Source: an uncultured Prevotella sp. | Lineage (GTDB): Bacteria; Bacteroidota; Bacteroidia; Bacteroidales; Bacteroidaceae | Assembly: GCA_900316295.1 (NCBI GenBank) | Contig: ONCJ01000010.1 | Span: forward strand, 1 to 60,705 | DNA: 60,705 nucleotides | Direction: 5' to 3' | Part shown: positions 43,294 through 51,946 of the stretch, piece after piece | Layout: each line of letters starts with the position of its first letter | Position numbering within the stretch: the first letter of the stretch is position 1 | Notes under the pieces: generated by a model | Database searches by the model: none | Seen by the model: only the letters and a program-made list of their open reading frames with translations | What the model was told of the DNA's origin: nothing | Made by a program: the position numbers and the translations under genes

Positions 43294-44418
43294 ATGATAC
43301 GACTGCTTGTCAACGTGTGCCGCATATTACTGGGACTGACGCTCACCCTGTCGGGATTGGCAAAAGCAATAGACCCCAGAGGTACACAATACAAGATAGA
43401 AGATTATCTCGGAGCCATAGGACTCTCTGCAATAGTAAAGGACTGGCAGGCTCTGACACTATCGGTGACTCTCTCTACCGTGGAGTTCCTCTTAGGTATA
43501 TTGCTGCTCTTTGCCATCCGGCGGCGGCTGGTATCAATGGCAACACTGCTGTTCATGACCGTCATGACAGCCATCAGTATATGGATAGTCATAGCCAACC
43601 CCGTGAGCGACTGCGGATGTTTTGGCGATGCCATACACCTCACCAACGGTCAGACACTGCTCAAGAACATCGTTCTTCTTGGATGTGCCATCATGGTGGC
43701 ATGGAAATCAGAGCTTATGCCGGCACTACTCCCAAAGAGTATACAGTGGATTGTACCCAACGGCGCACTGCTGTCCTGCCTGGCTATCAGCGCATGGGGA
43801 CTCTACTACCTGCCTCTCATCGACTTCAGACCATACCACATCGGAGCTGACATCAGAGCAGGCATGACGATTCCTGAGGGAGAAAAGGGCCCAACGCTCC
43901 TGACAACCTTCATAATGGAAAAGGATGGAGAGCGTAAGGAGTTTACACTGGAGAACTACCCCGACTCCACATGGACCTTCATCGACTCGAAGACCGTTGA
44001 GATAGAAAAGGGATACGAACCACCAATCCACGATTTCTCGATAGTCGACAACGAGAGCGGAGAGGACATCACAGAACAGGTGGTCAACGACAAAGGCTAC
44101 ACCTTCCTGCTGATAAGTCCATATCTCGAACAAGCGGACAGCAGGCATTTTGGCGAGATTGACGCTATCTACGAATATGCGAAAGAACATCGGTATGCCT
44201 TCTACTGCCTGACATCAAGCAACGACAAAGCCATCGCCGACTGGAAAGACCTCACGGGAGCCGAGTATCCATTTTGCATGACTGATGCGACGACGCTGAA
44301 GACCATCATACGCAGCAACCCGGGACTGGTGCTTATCAGGAATGGCAAGGTGATTGGTAAGTGGAGTCACCACAACCTGCCAAAGACGAACAGTCTGGAC
44401 AAACAGAAAACAATGTAG
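43294..44418 (+). CDS. DoxX/MauE-like membrane protein with thioredoxin-like domain (BT_3928 family)
   Basis: The 374-residue product has four to five N-terminal helices (to about residue 170) of the MauE/DoxX type, with LTLSGLAKAIDP in the first and DCGCFGDAI after the third, and a C-terminal extracytoplasmic domain with thioredoxin-like strands (FLLISPYLEQ, FYCLTSSND, YPFCMTDATTLK, GLVLIRNGKVIGKW). Bacteroidota keep this gene before tpiA. The paired cysteines of CGC suggest a redox role in the envelope; not proven. Confidence 0.85.
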   Translation: MIRLLVNVCRILLGLTLTLSGLAKAIDPRGTQYKIEDYLGAIGLSAIVKDWQALTLSVTLSTVEFLLGILLLFAIRRRLVSMATLLFMTVMTAISIWIVIANPVSDCGCFGDAIHLTNGQTLLKNIVLLGCAIMVAWKSELMPALLPKSIQWIVPNGALLSCLAISAWGLYYLPLIDFRPYHIGADIRAGMTIPEGEKGPTLLTTFIMEKDGERKEFTLENYPDSTWTFIDSKTVEIEKGYEPPIHDFSIVDNESGEDITEQVVNDKGYTFLLISPYLEQADSRHFGEIDAIYEYAKEHRYAFYCLTSSNDKAIADWKDLTGAEYPFCMTDATTLKTIIRSNPGLVLIRNGKVIGKWSHHNLPKTNSLDKQKTM

Positions 44419-44423
44419 ACTAT

Positions 44424-44468
44424 ATAATTACTATAGGTATCATAGATACTATAATTACAATAAAAAAA
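44424..44468. repeat. Five 9-bp units (ATA-N4-CT) before tpiA
   Basis: ATAATTACT, ATAGGTATC, ATAGATACT, ATAATTACA and ATAAAAAAA fill the gap between the BT_3928-type gene and tpiA. Same unit pattern as at 30448-30483 and 32373-32426. Confidence 0.78.
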
Positions 44469-44481
44469 ACAAAACACAACA

Positions 44482-45240
44482 ATGAGAAAAAAAATTGTAG
44501 CAGGCAACTGGAAGATGAACATGAACCTGCAAGATGGAGTAGCTCTGGCTAAGGAGCTCAACGAATGTTTAACAGCAGAAAAGCCTAACTGTGACGTTGT
44601 CATCTGTACACCATTCATTCACTTGGCAAGCGTGGCTCAGTTTCTCAATCAGGACATTATCGGACTGGGAGCAGAGAACTGTGCAGACAAGGAGAAGGGT
44701 GCCTTCACTGGTGAAGTAAGTGCTGAGATGGTTAAGTCTACTGGCGCACAGTATGTCATCCTTGGCCACTCTGAGCGTCGTGAGTACTACAAGGAGACTC
44801 CTGAGATACTGAAGGAGAAGGTTCTGCTTGCATTGAAGAATGGTCTGAAGGTAATCTTCTGCATCGGCGAGACTCTCGAGGAGCGCGAGGCTGAAAAGCA
44901 GAACGAGGTTGTTAAGGCTGAGCTCGAGGGTAGCGTATTCAACCTCAGCGCTGACGAGTTCAAGAACATCATCATCGCATACGAGCCAATCTGGGCTATC
45001 GGAACAGGCAAGACCGCTACCGCAGAACAGGCTGAGGAGATACACGCATACATCCGTAGCATCGTGGCTAAGCAGTATGGCGAGGAGGTTGCCGACAACA
45101 CATCTATCCTCTATGGCGGCAGCTGCAAGGCAAGCAACGCTCCTGAACTGTTTGCGAAGCCAGACATCGACGGTGGACTCATCGGTGGAGCTTCTCTCAA
45201 AGCAGCCGACTTCAAGGGTATCATCGACGCTTGGAAATAA
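44482..45240 (+). CDS. tpiA: Triosephosphate isomerase
   Basis: Glycolytic TIM of 252 residues with GNWKMN (Lys11), GHSERR (His96) and [15 protein letters not shown] (Glu168 and loop 6), and the phosphate-binding GGSCKASNA and LIGGASL ends. Normal length. Lies between a membrane redox gene and a SPOR gene in an order kept in Bacteroidota. Confidence 0.97.
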   Translation: MRKKIVAGNWKMNMNLQDGVALAKELNECLTAEKPNCDVVICTPFIHLASVAQFLNQDIIGLGAENCADKEKGAFTGEVSAEMVKSTGAQYVILGHSERREYYKETPEILKEKVLLALKNGLKVIFCIGETLEEREAEKQNEVVKAELEGSVFNLSADEFKNIIIAYEPIWAIGTGKTATAEQAEEIHAYIRSIVAKQYGEEVADNTSILYGGSCKASNAPELFAKPDIDGGLIGGASLKAADFKGIIDAWK

Positions 45241-45269
45241 ACATTCAACACAACTAAACGACATTTGAC

Positions 45270-46013
45270 ATGAAACGACTCGTCGCCATCCTCACTTTAG
45301 TCGTCTGTGCCTTTGCTTGTAGCTACGCACAGTCCAACAAGGGCTCTGTATCTGTAAAGCAGAGCGCAGAGATTGATGAGTTGGTCTATGGCAAGAAGAA
45401 AGTAGTGCCAAAGACCAAGGAACAGTTGAAAGCTGAAAGGAAGGCGGCGAAGAAAGCCGAGAAAGAAGCCCGAAAAAGGGCTAAAGAGGAGGCTAAACTC
45501 AAAAAGGCTGCTGGCGAGAAAAGCCAGCAGCCTGTACCTCAACAACCACAAAAGCCACAACCTGTAAAGCCGGCACCATACATGCCTGCCCTGCCAGAGG
45601 ATAAGGTGGTACCAATCCAAGAGACTCAGAAGCAAGAGGAAACGGAACGACCACGCACAAAGATTATCCGTCGTAAGGTAAAGGTAGGCGAAGGCGGTGA
45701 CAGAGAACATCGCGCTGTGGTTTATCATGGTATGCGTAAGGTGAGTGGCTACCGCATACAGGTATTCTCTGGAGGCAATAAACGAGTGGACCGACAAAAT
45801 GCCGAAAAGATGGGACATAAGGTCAAGGCTGCATTCCCCAACCAGCCAGTCTATGTCCACTTCCATTCTCCGCGATGGTTCTGTCGCGTCGGCAACTTCC
45901 CAAAGAAGGAGAAAGCACAGGAGTTCCTCAAGAAGGTGAGGAACGCAGGCTTCAAACAGGCCACATTGATAAACTGCATCGTCACCGTAAGGAACGCAGA
46001 ATATATTTATTAG
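45270..46013 (+). CDS. SPOR-domain secreted protein
   Basis: A signal peptide (MKRLVAILTLVVCAFACSYA) precedes a Lys/Glu/Ala-rich helical segment (about 45-82) and a Pro/Gln-rich linker. The C-terminal SPOR domain (about 160-240: GYRIQVFSGGNKRVDRQNA, RWFCRVGNF) binds denuded glycan strands at division sites. Probably a periplasmic peptidoglycan-binding division protein. 247 residues. Confidence 0.9.
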   Translation: MKRLVAILTLVVCAFACSYAQSNKGSVSVKQSAEIDELVYGKKKVVPKTKEQLKAERKAAKKAEKEARKRAKEEAKLKKAAGEKSQQPVPQQPQKPQPVKPAPYMPALPEDKVVPIQETQKQEETERPRTKIIRRKVKVGEGGDREHRAVVYHGMRKVSGYRIQVFSGGNKRVDRQNAEKMGHKVKAAFPNQPVYVHFHSPRWFCRVGNFPKKEKAQEFLKKVRNAGFKQATLINCIVTVRNAEYIY

Positions 46014-46028
46014 TGATCATCACCATCC

Positions 46029-46068
46029 CGATATACCGAAATCCCGATATACCGAAATACCGAAAAAT
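46029..46068. repeat. Five 8-bp units (CGAWATMC) between SPOR and folE genes
   Basis: CGATATAC, CGAAATCC, CGATATAC, CGAAATAC and CGAAAAAT in register, an 8-bp period unlike the 7- and 9-bp arrays elsewhere. Confidence 0.78.
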
Positions 46069-46088
46069 AACAACAACAAGAAAACATC

Positions 46089-46682
46089 ATGAATCCAGAA
46101 ACCGAATTCCGCCCAGGACTTGAAGAACTGGCGGCACATTATAAAGACATCCTAACATTATTAGGTGAAGACGCTGAGCGCGAAGGACTCCTGAAGACTC
46201 CCATGCGTGTTGCCAAGGCTATGCAGATTCTCACCCGCGGATATCAGCAAGACCCACACAAAGTGCTCACCGATGCCCTCTTCGAGGAGAAATACAACCA
46301 GATGGTCATCGTCAAGGACATCGACTTCTTCTCCATGTGCGAGCATCACATGATCCCATTCTATGGCAAAGCCCACGTAGCCTATATCCCTAATGGCTAT
46401 ATTACCGGTCTGAGCAAGGTGGCACGAGTAGTCGACATCTACAGCCACCGGCTACAAGTACAGGAGCGAATGACCCAACAGATAAAGGACTGCATACAAG
46501 ACACGCTGAAGCCACAAGGCGTAATGGTGGTCATCGAGGCACGACACATGTGCATGCAGATGAGAGGTGTGGAGAAACAGAACAGCATCACCACCACGAG
46601 CGCATTCAGCGGAGCCTTCAATCAGGCTAAGACACGCGAGGAGTTTATGAACCTGCTACGCGGAGAGTCGAAGAGAATTTAA
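46089..46682 (+). CDS. folE: GTP cyclohydrolase I
   Basis: FolE opens the GTP ring to make dihydroneopterin triphosphate, the first folate/pterin step. The 197-residue product has the zinc and active-site block [35 protein letters not shown], and [17 protein letters not shown] with the second zinc cysteine. Type IA family, normal length. Confidence 0.96.
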   Translation: MNPETEFRPGLEELAAHYKDILTLLGEDAEREGLLKTPMRVAKAMQILTRGYQQDPHKVLTDALFEEKYNQMVIVKDIDFFSMCEHHMIPFYGKAHVAYIPNGYITGLSKVARVVDIYSHRLQVQERMTQQIKDCIQDTLKPQGVMVVIEARHMCMQMRGVEKQNSITTTSAFSGAFNQAKTREEFMNLLRGESKRI

Positions 46683-46686
46683 TCGG

Positions 46687-46728
46687 TGCATAGTTCATAA
46701 TGCATAGTTCACAGTTCATAATTCGTAG
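46687..46728. repeat. Six heptamers (TTCATAR type) between folE and xthA
   Basis: TGCATAG, TTCATAA, TGCATAG, TTCACAG, TTCATAA and TTCGTAG in register; also readable as a 14-bp repeat. Starts 5 bp after the folE stop. Confidence 0.75.
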
Positions 46729-46749
46729 TAATTTCAAAACAAATCATTC

Positions 46750-47502
46750 ATGAAACTAATCTCCTGGAACGTCAACGGACTGAGGGCTTGTGTGGGCAAG
46801 AACTTCAGGGAGGCATTCGAAACGCTGGATGCTGACTTCTTCTGCCTGCAAGAGACAAAGATGCAGGAAGGTCAGTTGGACATCAGTTTTGACGGTTATC
46901 AGTCATATTGGAACTATGCCGAGAAGAAGGGGTACTCGGGTACAGCCATCTTCACACGCCATCAGCCACTCAACGTCACGTATGGCATAGGTATTGAGCA
47001 ACACGATCATGAGGGAAGAGTCATCACATTGGAAATGGAGGACTTTTTCCTCATTACTGTATATACACCCAACTCACAAGACGGACTGCGCCGACTGGAC
47101 TACCGCATGCAGTGGGAAGACGACTTCCGTGAATATCTACAGGCCCTGGACAAGAAGAAACCGGTCATAGTTTGCGGTGACATGAATGTAGCCCACAACG
47201 AGATTGACCTGAAAAACCCATCGAGCAACCGCCACAATGCGGGCTTCACCGACGAGGAACGACAGAAGTTCACCACACTTCTCAATAGTGGTTTCGTCGA
47301 TACTTTCCGCCATCTCTATCCCGAACAGGTCACCTACTCATGGTGGTCGTACCGATTCCAGGCACGACAGAAGAACGCAGGGTGGCGCATCGACTACTTC
47401 CTCGTGTCCGAGCGCTTAGCCAAGGACATCAAAGACGCAAAGATACACACCGACATTCTCGGCAGCGACCACTGCCCGGTAGAATTATGCCTCACCCCCT
47501 AA
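46750..47502 (+). CDS. xthA: Exodeoxyribonuclease III / AP endonuclease
   Basis: A 250-residue EEP-fold DNA-repair nuclease with [16 protein letters not shown] (metal Glu), [20 protein letters not shown], and GSDHCPV with the catalytic His. Cuts at abasic sites. The final CLTP-stop comes from a CTCACCCC/CTAACCCC repeat at 47490-47510 that abuts the reading frame, so the C-terminus has probably been altered by that repeat. Confidence 0.94.
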   Translation: MKLISWNVNGLRACVGKNFREAFETLDADFFCLQETKMQEGQLDISFDGYQSYWNYAEKKGYSGTAIFTRHQPLNVTYGIGIEQHDHEGRVITLEMEDFFLITVYTPNSQDGLRRLDYRMQWEDDFREYLQALDKKKPVIVCGDMNVAHNEIDLKNPSSNRHNAGFTDEERQKFTTLLNSGFVDTFRHLYPEQVTYSWWSYRFQARQKNAGWRIDYFLVSERLAKDIKDAKIHTDILGSDHCPVELCLTP

Positions 47503-47575
47503 CCCCCTCTTCAAGAGGCGAGGGAGAAGCCTACGGCAAATAACAGTTATGAATAATTACAAAAAAAGTTAGTAT

Positions 47576-50500
47576 ATGAAGGAACAACTGAAGAAGGTGC
47601 TCGTACTTGGTTCAGGAGCACTAAAGATTGGACAGGCAGGAGAATTTGACTATTCTGGTTCGCAAGCACTGAAGGCTCTGCGCGAGGAAGGCATCAAGTC
47701 GATACTCATCAACCCCAACATCGCGACCATCCAGACATCTGAGGGTATCGCCGACAAGGTGTATTTCCAACCCGTCACTCCACATTTCGTCACCGAGATC
47801 ATCAAGAAGGAGCGCCCCGACGGTATCCTTCTGGCATTCGGAGGACAGACAGCGCTCAACTGCGGAACAGAGCTTTACCGTAATGGTACGCTCAAGGAGT
47901 ATGGCGTACGAGTGCTCGGAACGAGCGTCGAGGCCATCATGGACACCGAGGACCGCGACCTCTTCGTCAAGAAACTCGACGAGATCGCTCTGAAGACTCC
48001 TGTCAGCGAGGCGGTAGAGAGCATGGAGGCAGCCCTTGCCGCTGCCCGCAAGATAGGGTTCCCAATCATGATTCGCTCTGCCTACGCACTCGGCGGACTG
48101 GGCAGCGGTATCTGTCCCGACGAGAAGACGTTCAAGGAGCTGGCTGAGAGTGCCTTCACCTTTGCGCCGCAGATCCTCGTCGAGGAGTCGCTGAAGGGAT
48201 GGAAGGAGATTGAGTTCGAGTGCATCCGCGATGCCAACGACCACTGCTTCACCGTTGCTTCTATGGAGAACTTCGACCCACTGGGCATCCATACTGGCGA
48301 GAGCATCGTCGTAGCACCTACCTGTTCGCTACGAGAGGAGCAGGTGAAGATGCTGCAGGACATCACCATCCGCTGCGTTCGCCATCTGAATATCGTGGGT
48401 GAATGTAACATTCAGTTTGCCTTCAACGCCGAGACCAACGACTATCGTATCATCGAGATTAACGCTCGTCTGAGCCGTTCGTCTGCCCTCGCATCCAAGG
48501 CTACGGGCTATCCGCTCGCCTTCGTGGCTGCAAAGATTGCACTGGGCTACACACTCGACCAGATTGGCGAGATGGGAACGACCAGCTCGGCATACGTGGC
48601 TCCGTCGCTCGACTATATGATTTGTAAGATTCCTCGCTGGGACCTCACCAAGTTTGCTGGCGTGAGCCGCGAGATTGGTTCGTCGATGAAGTCAGTCGGT
48701 GAGATCATGTCTATCGGTCGATCGTTCGAGGAGATGATCCAGAAGGGTCTGCGTATGATTGGTCAGGGCATGCACGGCTTCGTGGGCAACGACCATACTC
48801 GCTTCGATGATGTAGAGAAGGAGCTCTCCCACCCTACCGACCTGCGCATCTTCGCCATAGCACAGGCACTGGAGGAAGGCATGAGTATCGACCGTATCGA
48901 GGAGCTGACAAAGATAGACAAGTGGTTCCTGGAGCGTCTGAAGCACATCGTTGACCTGAAGCATGAGCTTGAGGCACTGAACCGTCTCGAGGATATCAGC
49001 GCAGAGAAGATGCTGGAAGTGAAGCAGGCAGGCTTCTCCGACTTCCAGATAGCACGCTTCGTACTGAAGCCAACTGGCAACATGGAGCAGGCCAACCTCA
49101 GCGTGCGCCGCTATCGTAAGCAGCAGAACATACTGCCATCAGTGAAGCGCATACCTACCGTTGCCAGCGAACATCCTGAGCTGACCAACTATCTGTATAT
49201 GACATACACCCACACTCCGGCATTCGCCACACCTGACGGCAAGCCATATGTCACAGCACATGACATAGACTACTACAAGAACGAGAAGTCGGTAGTGGTA
49301 CTCGGATCGGGTGCCTACCGCATCGGATCGAGCGTAGAGTTCGACTGGTGCTCGGTCAACGCCATTCAGACGGCTCGCAAACTGGGGTATAAATCCATCA
49401 TGATCAACTACAACCCAGAGACCGTCTCTACCGACTACGACATGTGCGACCGCCTCTACTTCGACGAGCTCACTATGGAGCGTGTGCTCGACGTGATAGA
49501 CCTGGAGCAGCCACGAGGTGTCATCGTCAGCGTGGGAGGACAGATACCTAACAACCTCGCCATGAAACTCTATCGACAGGGAGTACCCGTTCTGGGTACA
49601 AGTCCTGTGGACATCGACCGCGCCGAGAACCGCGACAAGTTCTCAGCTATGCTCGACAAGCTGGGCATCGACCAGCCTGCATGGCGCGCTCTGACCAGTC
49701 TCGACGACATCAAGGAGTTTGTCTCTGAGGTAGGATTCCCCGTACTGGTACGTCCGAGCTACGTGCTCTCTGGCGCAGCCATGAACGTATGCTACGACAA
49801 CGAGGAGCTGGAGCGCTTCCTGCAGATGGCTACCGAGGTGTCGAAGGACTTCCCCGTAGTGGTCAGCAAGTTCATGACCGACACCAAGGAGATAGAGTTC
49901 GACGGTGTTGCCGACAAGGGTGAGGTGGTGGAATATGCCATCTCCGAGCACATCGAGTTTGCCGGTGTCCATTCAGGCGACGCCACCATGTGCTTCCCAG
50001 CGCTGCATATCTACTACGACACCATCCGCAGGATCAAGAAGGTGAGCCGCCGCATCGCCAAGGAGCTCAACATCTCAGGACCGTTCAACATCCAGTTCCT
50101 TGCCAAGGACCGCACGCTGAAGGTCATCGAGTGCAACCTCCGTGCCTCACGTTCGTTCCCATTCGTCAGCAAGATACTGAAGCGCAACTTCATCGAGACT
50201 GCCACAAAGATAATGCTCGACGCACCATACGAGACTGCCGACAAGTCAGAGTTCGACATCGACCGTATCGGCGTGAAGGCGAGCCAGTTCTCCTTCGCTC
50301 GTCTGCAGAATGCCGACCCAGTATTGGGTGTGGACATGAGCAGTACCGGTGAGGTGGGCTGTCTGGGCGACGACTTCAACGAGGCTCTCCTCAACGCTCT
50401 CATCGCCACGGGCTACAAGCTGCCGAAGAAGGGCGTACTCATCAGCTCCGGACCCGTACAGGGCAAGGTGGACATGCTCAATGCTGCCCGTCTGCTCGTG

Positions 50501-50899
50501 GAGAAGGGCTACAACGTATACGCTACCGAAGGTACCGCCCGCTTCCTCACCGAGAACAAGGTACCGGCAATACCCGTCAGCTGGCCCGATGAGGAACCGT
50601 TCTTCAAGGGAGTGGAACTGGAATACCTCGAGAAGTTGCGCGACGAGCGCGACTTCGGACAGAAGCGTGTGCCAGTAATGCAGCTCATCGCCAACCACGA
50701 CATCGACCTTATCGTCAACGTTCCGAAGAACCACAGCAAGCGAGAGCTCACCAACGGCTACAAGATTCGCCGTGCAGCCATCGACCACAACATCCCGTTG
50801 ATGACCAATGTGCGACTCGCCAAAGCGTTTATCGAGGCGTTCTGCGAACTCAAGGAGGAGGACATCCCCATCAAGAGTTGGCAGGAATACAACGCATAA
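47576..50899 (+). CDS. carB: Carbamoyl-phosphate synthase large subunit
   Basis: CarB makes carbamoyl phosphate for pyrimidines and arginine. The 1107 residues contain two ATP-grasp halves starting KVLVLGSGALKIGQAGEFDY and VVVLGSGAYRIGSSVEFDW (about 8 and 577), each with FGGQTALN or VGGQIPNN, and a C-terminal MGS-like allosteric domain (about 945 on, GVLISSGPVQGKVDM). About 30 residues longer than the E. coli protein as I recall it. carA is not adjacent on either side, so the small subunit must be coded elsewhere. A terminator follows. Confidence 0.96.
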   Translation: MKEQLKKVLVLGSGALKIGQAGEFDYSGSQALKALREEGIKSILINPNIATIQTSEGIADKVYFQPVTPHFVTEIIKKERPDGILLAFGGQTALNCGTELYRNGTLKEYGVRVLGTSVEAIMDTEDRDLFVKKLDEIALKTPVSEAVESMEAALAAARKIGFPIMIRSAYALGGLGSGICPDEKTFKELAESAFTFAPQILVEESLKGWKEIEFECIRDANDHCFTVASMENFDPLGIHTGESIVVAPTCSLREEQVKMLQDITIRCVRHLNIVGECNIQFAFNAETNDYRIIEINARLSRSSALASKATGYPLAFVAAKIALGYTLDQIGEMGTTSSAYVAPSLDYMICKIPRWDLTKFAGVSREIGSSMKSVGEIMSIGRSFEEMIQKGLRMIGQGMHGFVGNDHTRFDDVEKELSHPTDLRIFAIAQALEEGMSIDRIEELTKIDKWFLERLKHIVDLKHELEALNRLEDISAEKMLEVKQAGFSDFQIARFVLKPTGNMEQANLSVRRYRKQQNILPSVKRIPTVASEHPELTNYLYMTYTHTPAFATPDGKPYVTAHDIDYYKNEKSVVVLGSGAYRIGSSVEFDWCSVNAIQTARKLGYKSIMINYNPETVSTDYDMCDRLYFDELTMERVLDVIDLEQPRGVIVSVGGQIPNNLAMKLYRQGVPVLGTSPVDIDRAENRDKFSAMLDKLGIDQPAWRALTSLDDIKEFVSEVGFPVLVRPSYVLSGAAMNVCYDNEELERFLQMATEVSKDFPVVVSKFMTDTKEIEFDGVADKGEVVEYAISEHIEFAGVHSGDATMCFPALHIYYDTIRRIKKVSRRIAKELNISGPFNIQFLAKDRTLKVIECNLRASRSFPFVSKILKRNFIETATKIMLDAPYETADKSEFDIDRIGVKASQFSFARLQNADPVLGVDMSSTGEVGCLGDDFNEALLNALIATGYKLPKKGVLISSGPVQGKVDMLNAARLLVEKGYNVYATEGTARFLTENKVPAIPVSWPDEEPFFKGVELEYLEKLRDERDFGQKRVPVMQLIANHDIDLIVNVPKNHSKRELTNGYKIRRAAIDHNIPLMTNVRLAKAFIEAFCELKEEDIPIKSWQEYNA

Positions 50900-50905
50900 C
50901 AAACA

Positions 50906-50945
50906 GAAATCCTACACCACCGAGGTGTAGGATTTCTTGTTTTTT
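50906..50945 (+). terminator. Terminator of carB
   Basis: GAAATCCTACACC (50906-50918) and GGTGTAGGATTTC (50924-50936) form a perfect 13-bp stem with a 5-nt loop followed by TTGTTTTTT. Confidence 0.93.
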
Positions 50946-51092
50946 CAGTCTAACACTCTATGTTATCTGCCTCTTCCTATAGCTAATCTTCAAAAAAATC
51001 TGATGGATCAATATCACTTTTATACCCTCATGCATGCCAAGTCATAGTCTGATTCCTGCCTAATCATGAACTGAAAATGGCAGCTTCTTAAA

Positions 51093-51190
51093 GTAATATA
51101 TAATATATTGCAAAGTAATATATAATATATTGGTCGGTAATATATAATATATTAGTCAGTAATATATAATATATTACTTTATAATATATG
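51093..51190. repeat. Four 22-bp palindromic AT iterons upstream of the HU-like gene
   Basis: Four full units of 22 bp (starting at 51093, 51115, 51137 and 51159) share GTAATATATAATATATT and differ only in the last five bases (GCAAA, GGTCG, AGTCA, ACTTT); a partial fifth follows. Each contains the odd palindrome AATATATAATATATT. A 22-bp spacing is about two helical turns, so all sites face the same side of the DNA. The array ends 20 bp before the -33 box of the HU-like gene. The rest of the 391-bp gap 50900-51290 shows only the carB terminator and the promoter. Confidence 0.93.
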
Positions 51191-51209
51191 AAATATTCCA
51201 CCAGAAAAA

Positions 51210-51241
51210 TTTGGATTTCGCCTCAAGATTTTGTATCTTTG
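51210..51241 (+). promoter_or_regulatory. Promoter of the HU-like gene
   Basis: TTTG (51210-51213), 20-bp spacer, TATCTTTG (51234-51241): a full consensus promoter, 49 nt before the ATG at 51291. Confidence 0.85.
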
Positions 51242-51290
51242 TAGGTAAGAAACGATAGTATTAACCATAAAGAAAGAAAGGAAAAAGATA

Positions 51291-51689
51291 ATGGCAATAA
51301 AGATTAGACTATTGCAACACAAAAGGAAAGCGCTGAAAGGAAAATGGTATGGCAGGGCAGTATCCAACGGCGAGGTGCACACCAAGGAGCTGGCGCGCAG
51401 CATATCCAACGACACCACCCTGACCGAGGCTGACGTGCATGCGGCGATAATAGCGCTGGTGAAGGAGATGAAGGACCGTCTGCAGGACGGCAACACCGTG
51501 GTGCTCGACGGATTCGGGCGCTTCCACCTGACGATACAGAGCGAGATGGTGGACAAGCCCGAGGACTACAACCTGAAATACCACGTGAAGCGCATACTGT
51601 GTAAATTCACTCCCGCTGCCAACCGCAACCAGTTCGACCGCCACTTGGAGCGTCCGCTGATAGACGGAGCAGACCTGTCGAGGGTATGA
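51291..51689 (+). CDS. HU-like DNA-binding protein (Bacteroidota HU-HIG type)
   Basis: The 132-residue product has the HU fold pattern: N-terminal strand and helix (TLTEADVHAAIIALVKEMKD), LQDGNTVVLDGFGRFHLTIQS as the beta core, and a C-terminal basic arm region with RILCKFTPAANRN. An extra N-terminal strand (IKIRLLQHKRKALKGKWYGR) is typical of the HU-like family of Bacteroidota. Likely binds and bends DNA. The 22-bp iterons just upstream make self-regulation an attractive idea. Start preceded by GGAAAAAGATA. Confidence 0.87.
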   Translation: MAIKIRLLQHKRKALKGKWYGRAVSNGEVHTKELARSISNDTTLTEADVHAAIIALVKEMKDRLQDGNTVVLDGFGRFHLTIQSEMVDKPEDYNLKYHVKRILCKFTPAANRNQFDRHLERPLIDGADLSRV

Positions 51690-51717
51690 ACGGCAGAAGC
51701 AGCCTGCCTGTTCGACC

Positions 51718-51825
51718 ATGAAGAAGACACAGGAAAAACAAATGAGGAGACAAGGGAAGACAAATGAAGACATAGAAAAACAAATGAGGCGCTCAGATCT
51801 CACGACCGAAGCACCCCTACCTTAA
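51718..51825 (+). CDS. Possible 35-residue basic peptide
   Basis: A short frame starting MKKTQEKQMRRQGKTNEDIE and continuing KQMRRSD to a TAA lies 28 bp after the HU-like gene on the same strand. The repeated EKQMRR comes from a repeated GAAAAACAAATGAGG at 51735 and 51776. It has no clear ribosome site. It may be a basic peptide cotranscribed with the HU-like gene, or only the shadow of a short DNA repeat. Confidence 0.2.
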   Translation: MKKTQEKQMRRQGKTNEDIEKQMRRSDLTTEAPLP

Positions 51826-51946
51826 AAACTAATACCATGAATGTGTATATACTATTATGGTAATAGTTTAAATTGTGTGTGATAATAAATCATATATGCA
51901 AAGTTACTGCATATTTTTTTAACTACCAAATTTACAACGTATTTTT

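Noticed and set aside
51093-51190. CRISPR array
   Set aside because: Repeats are separated by only five variable bases and no cas gene is present; they are iterons.
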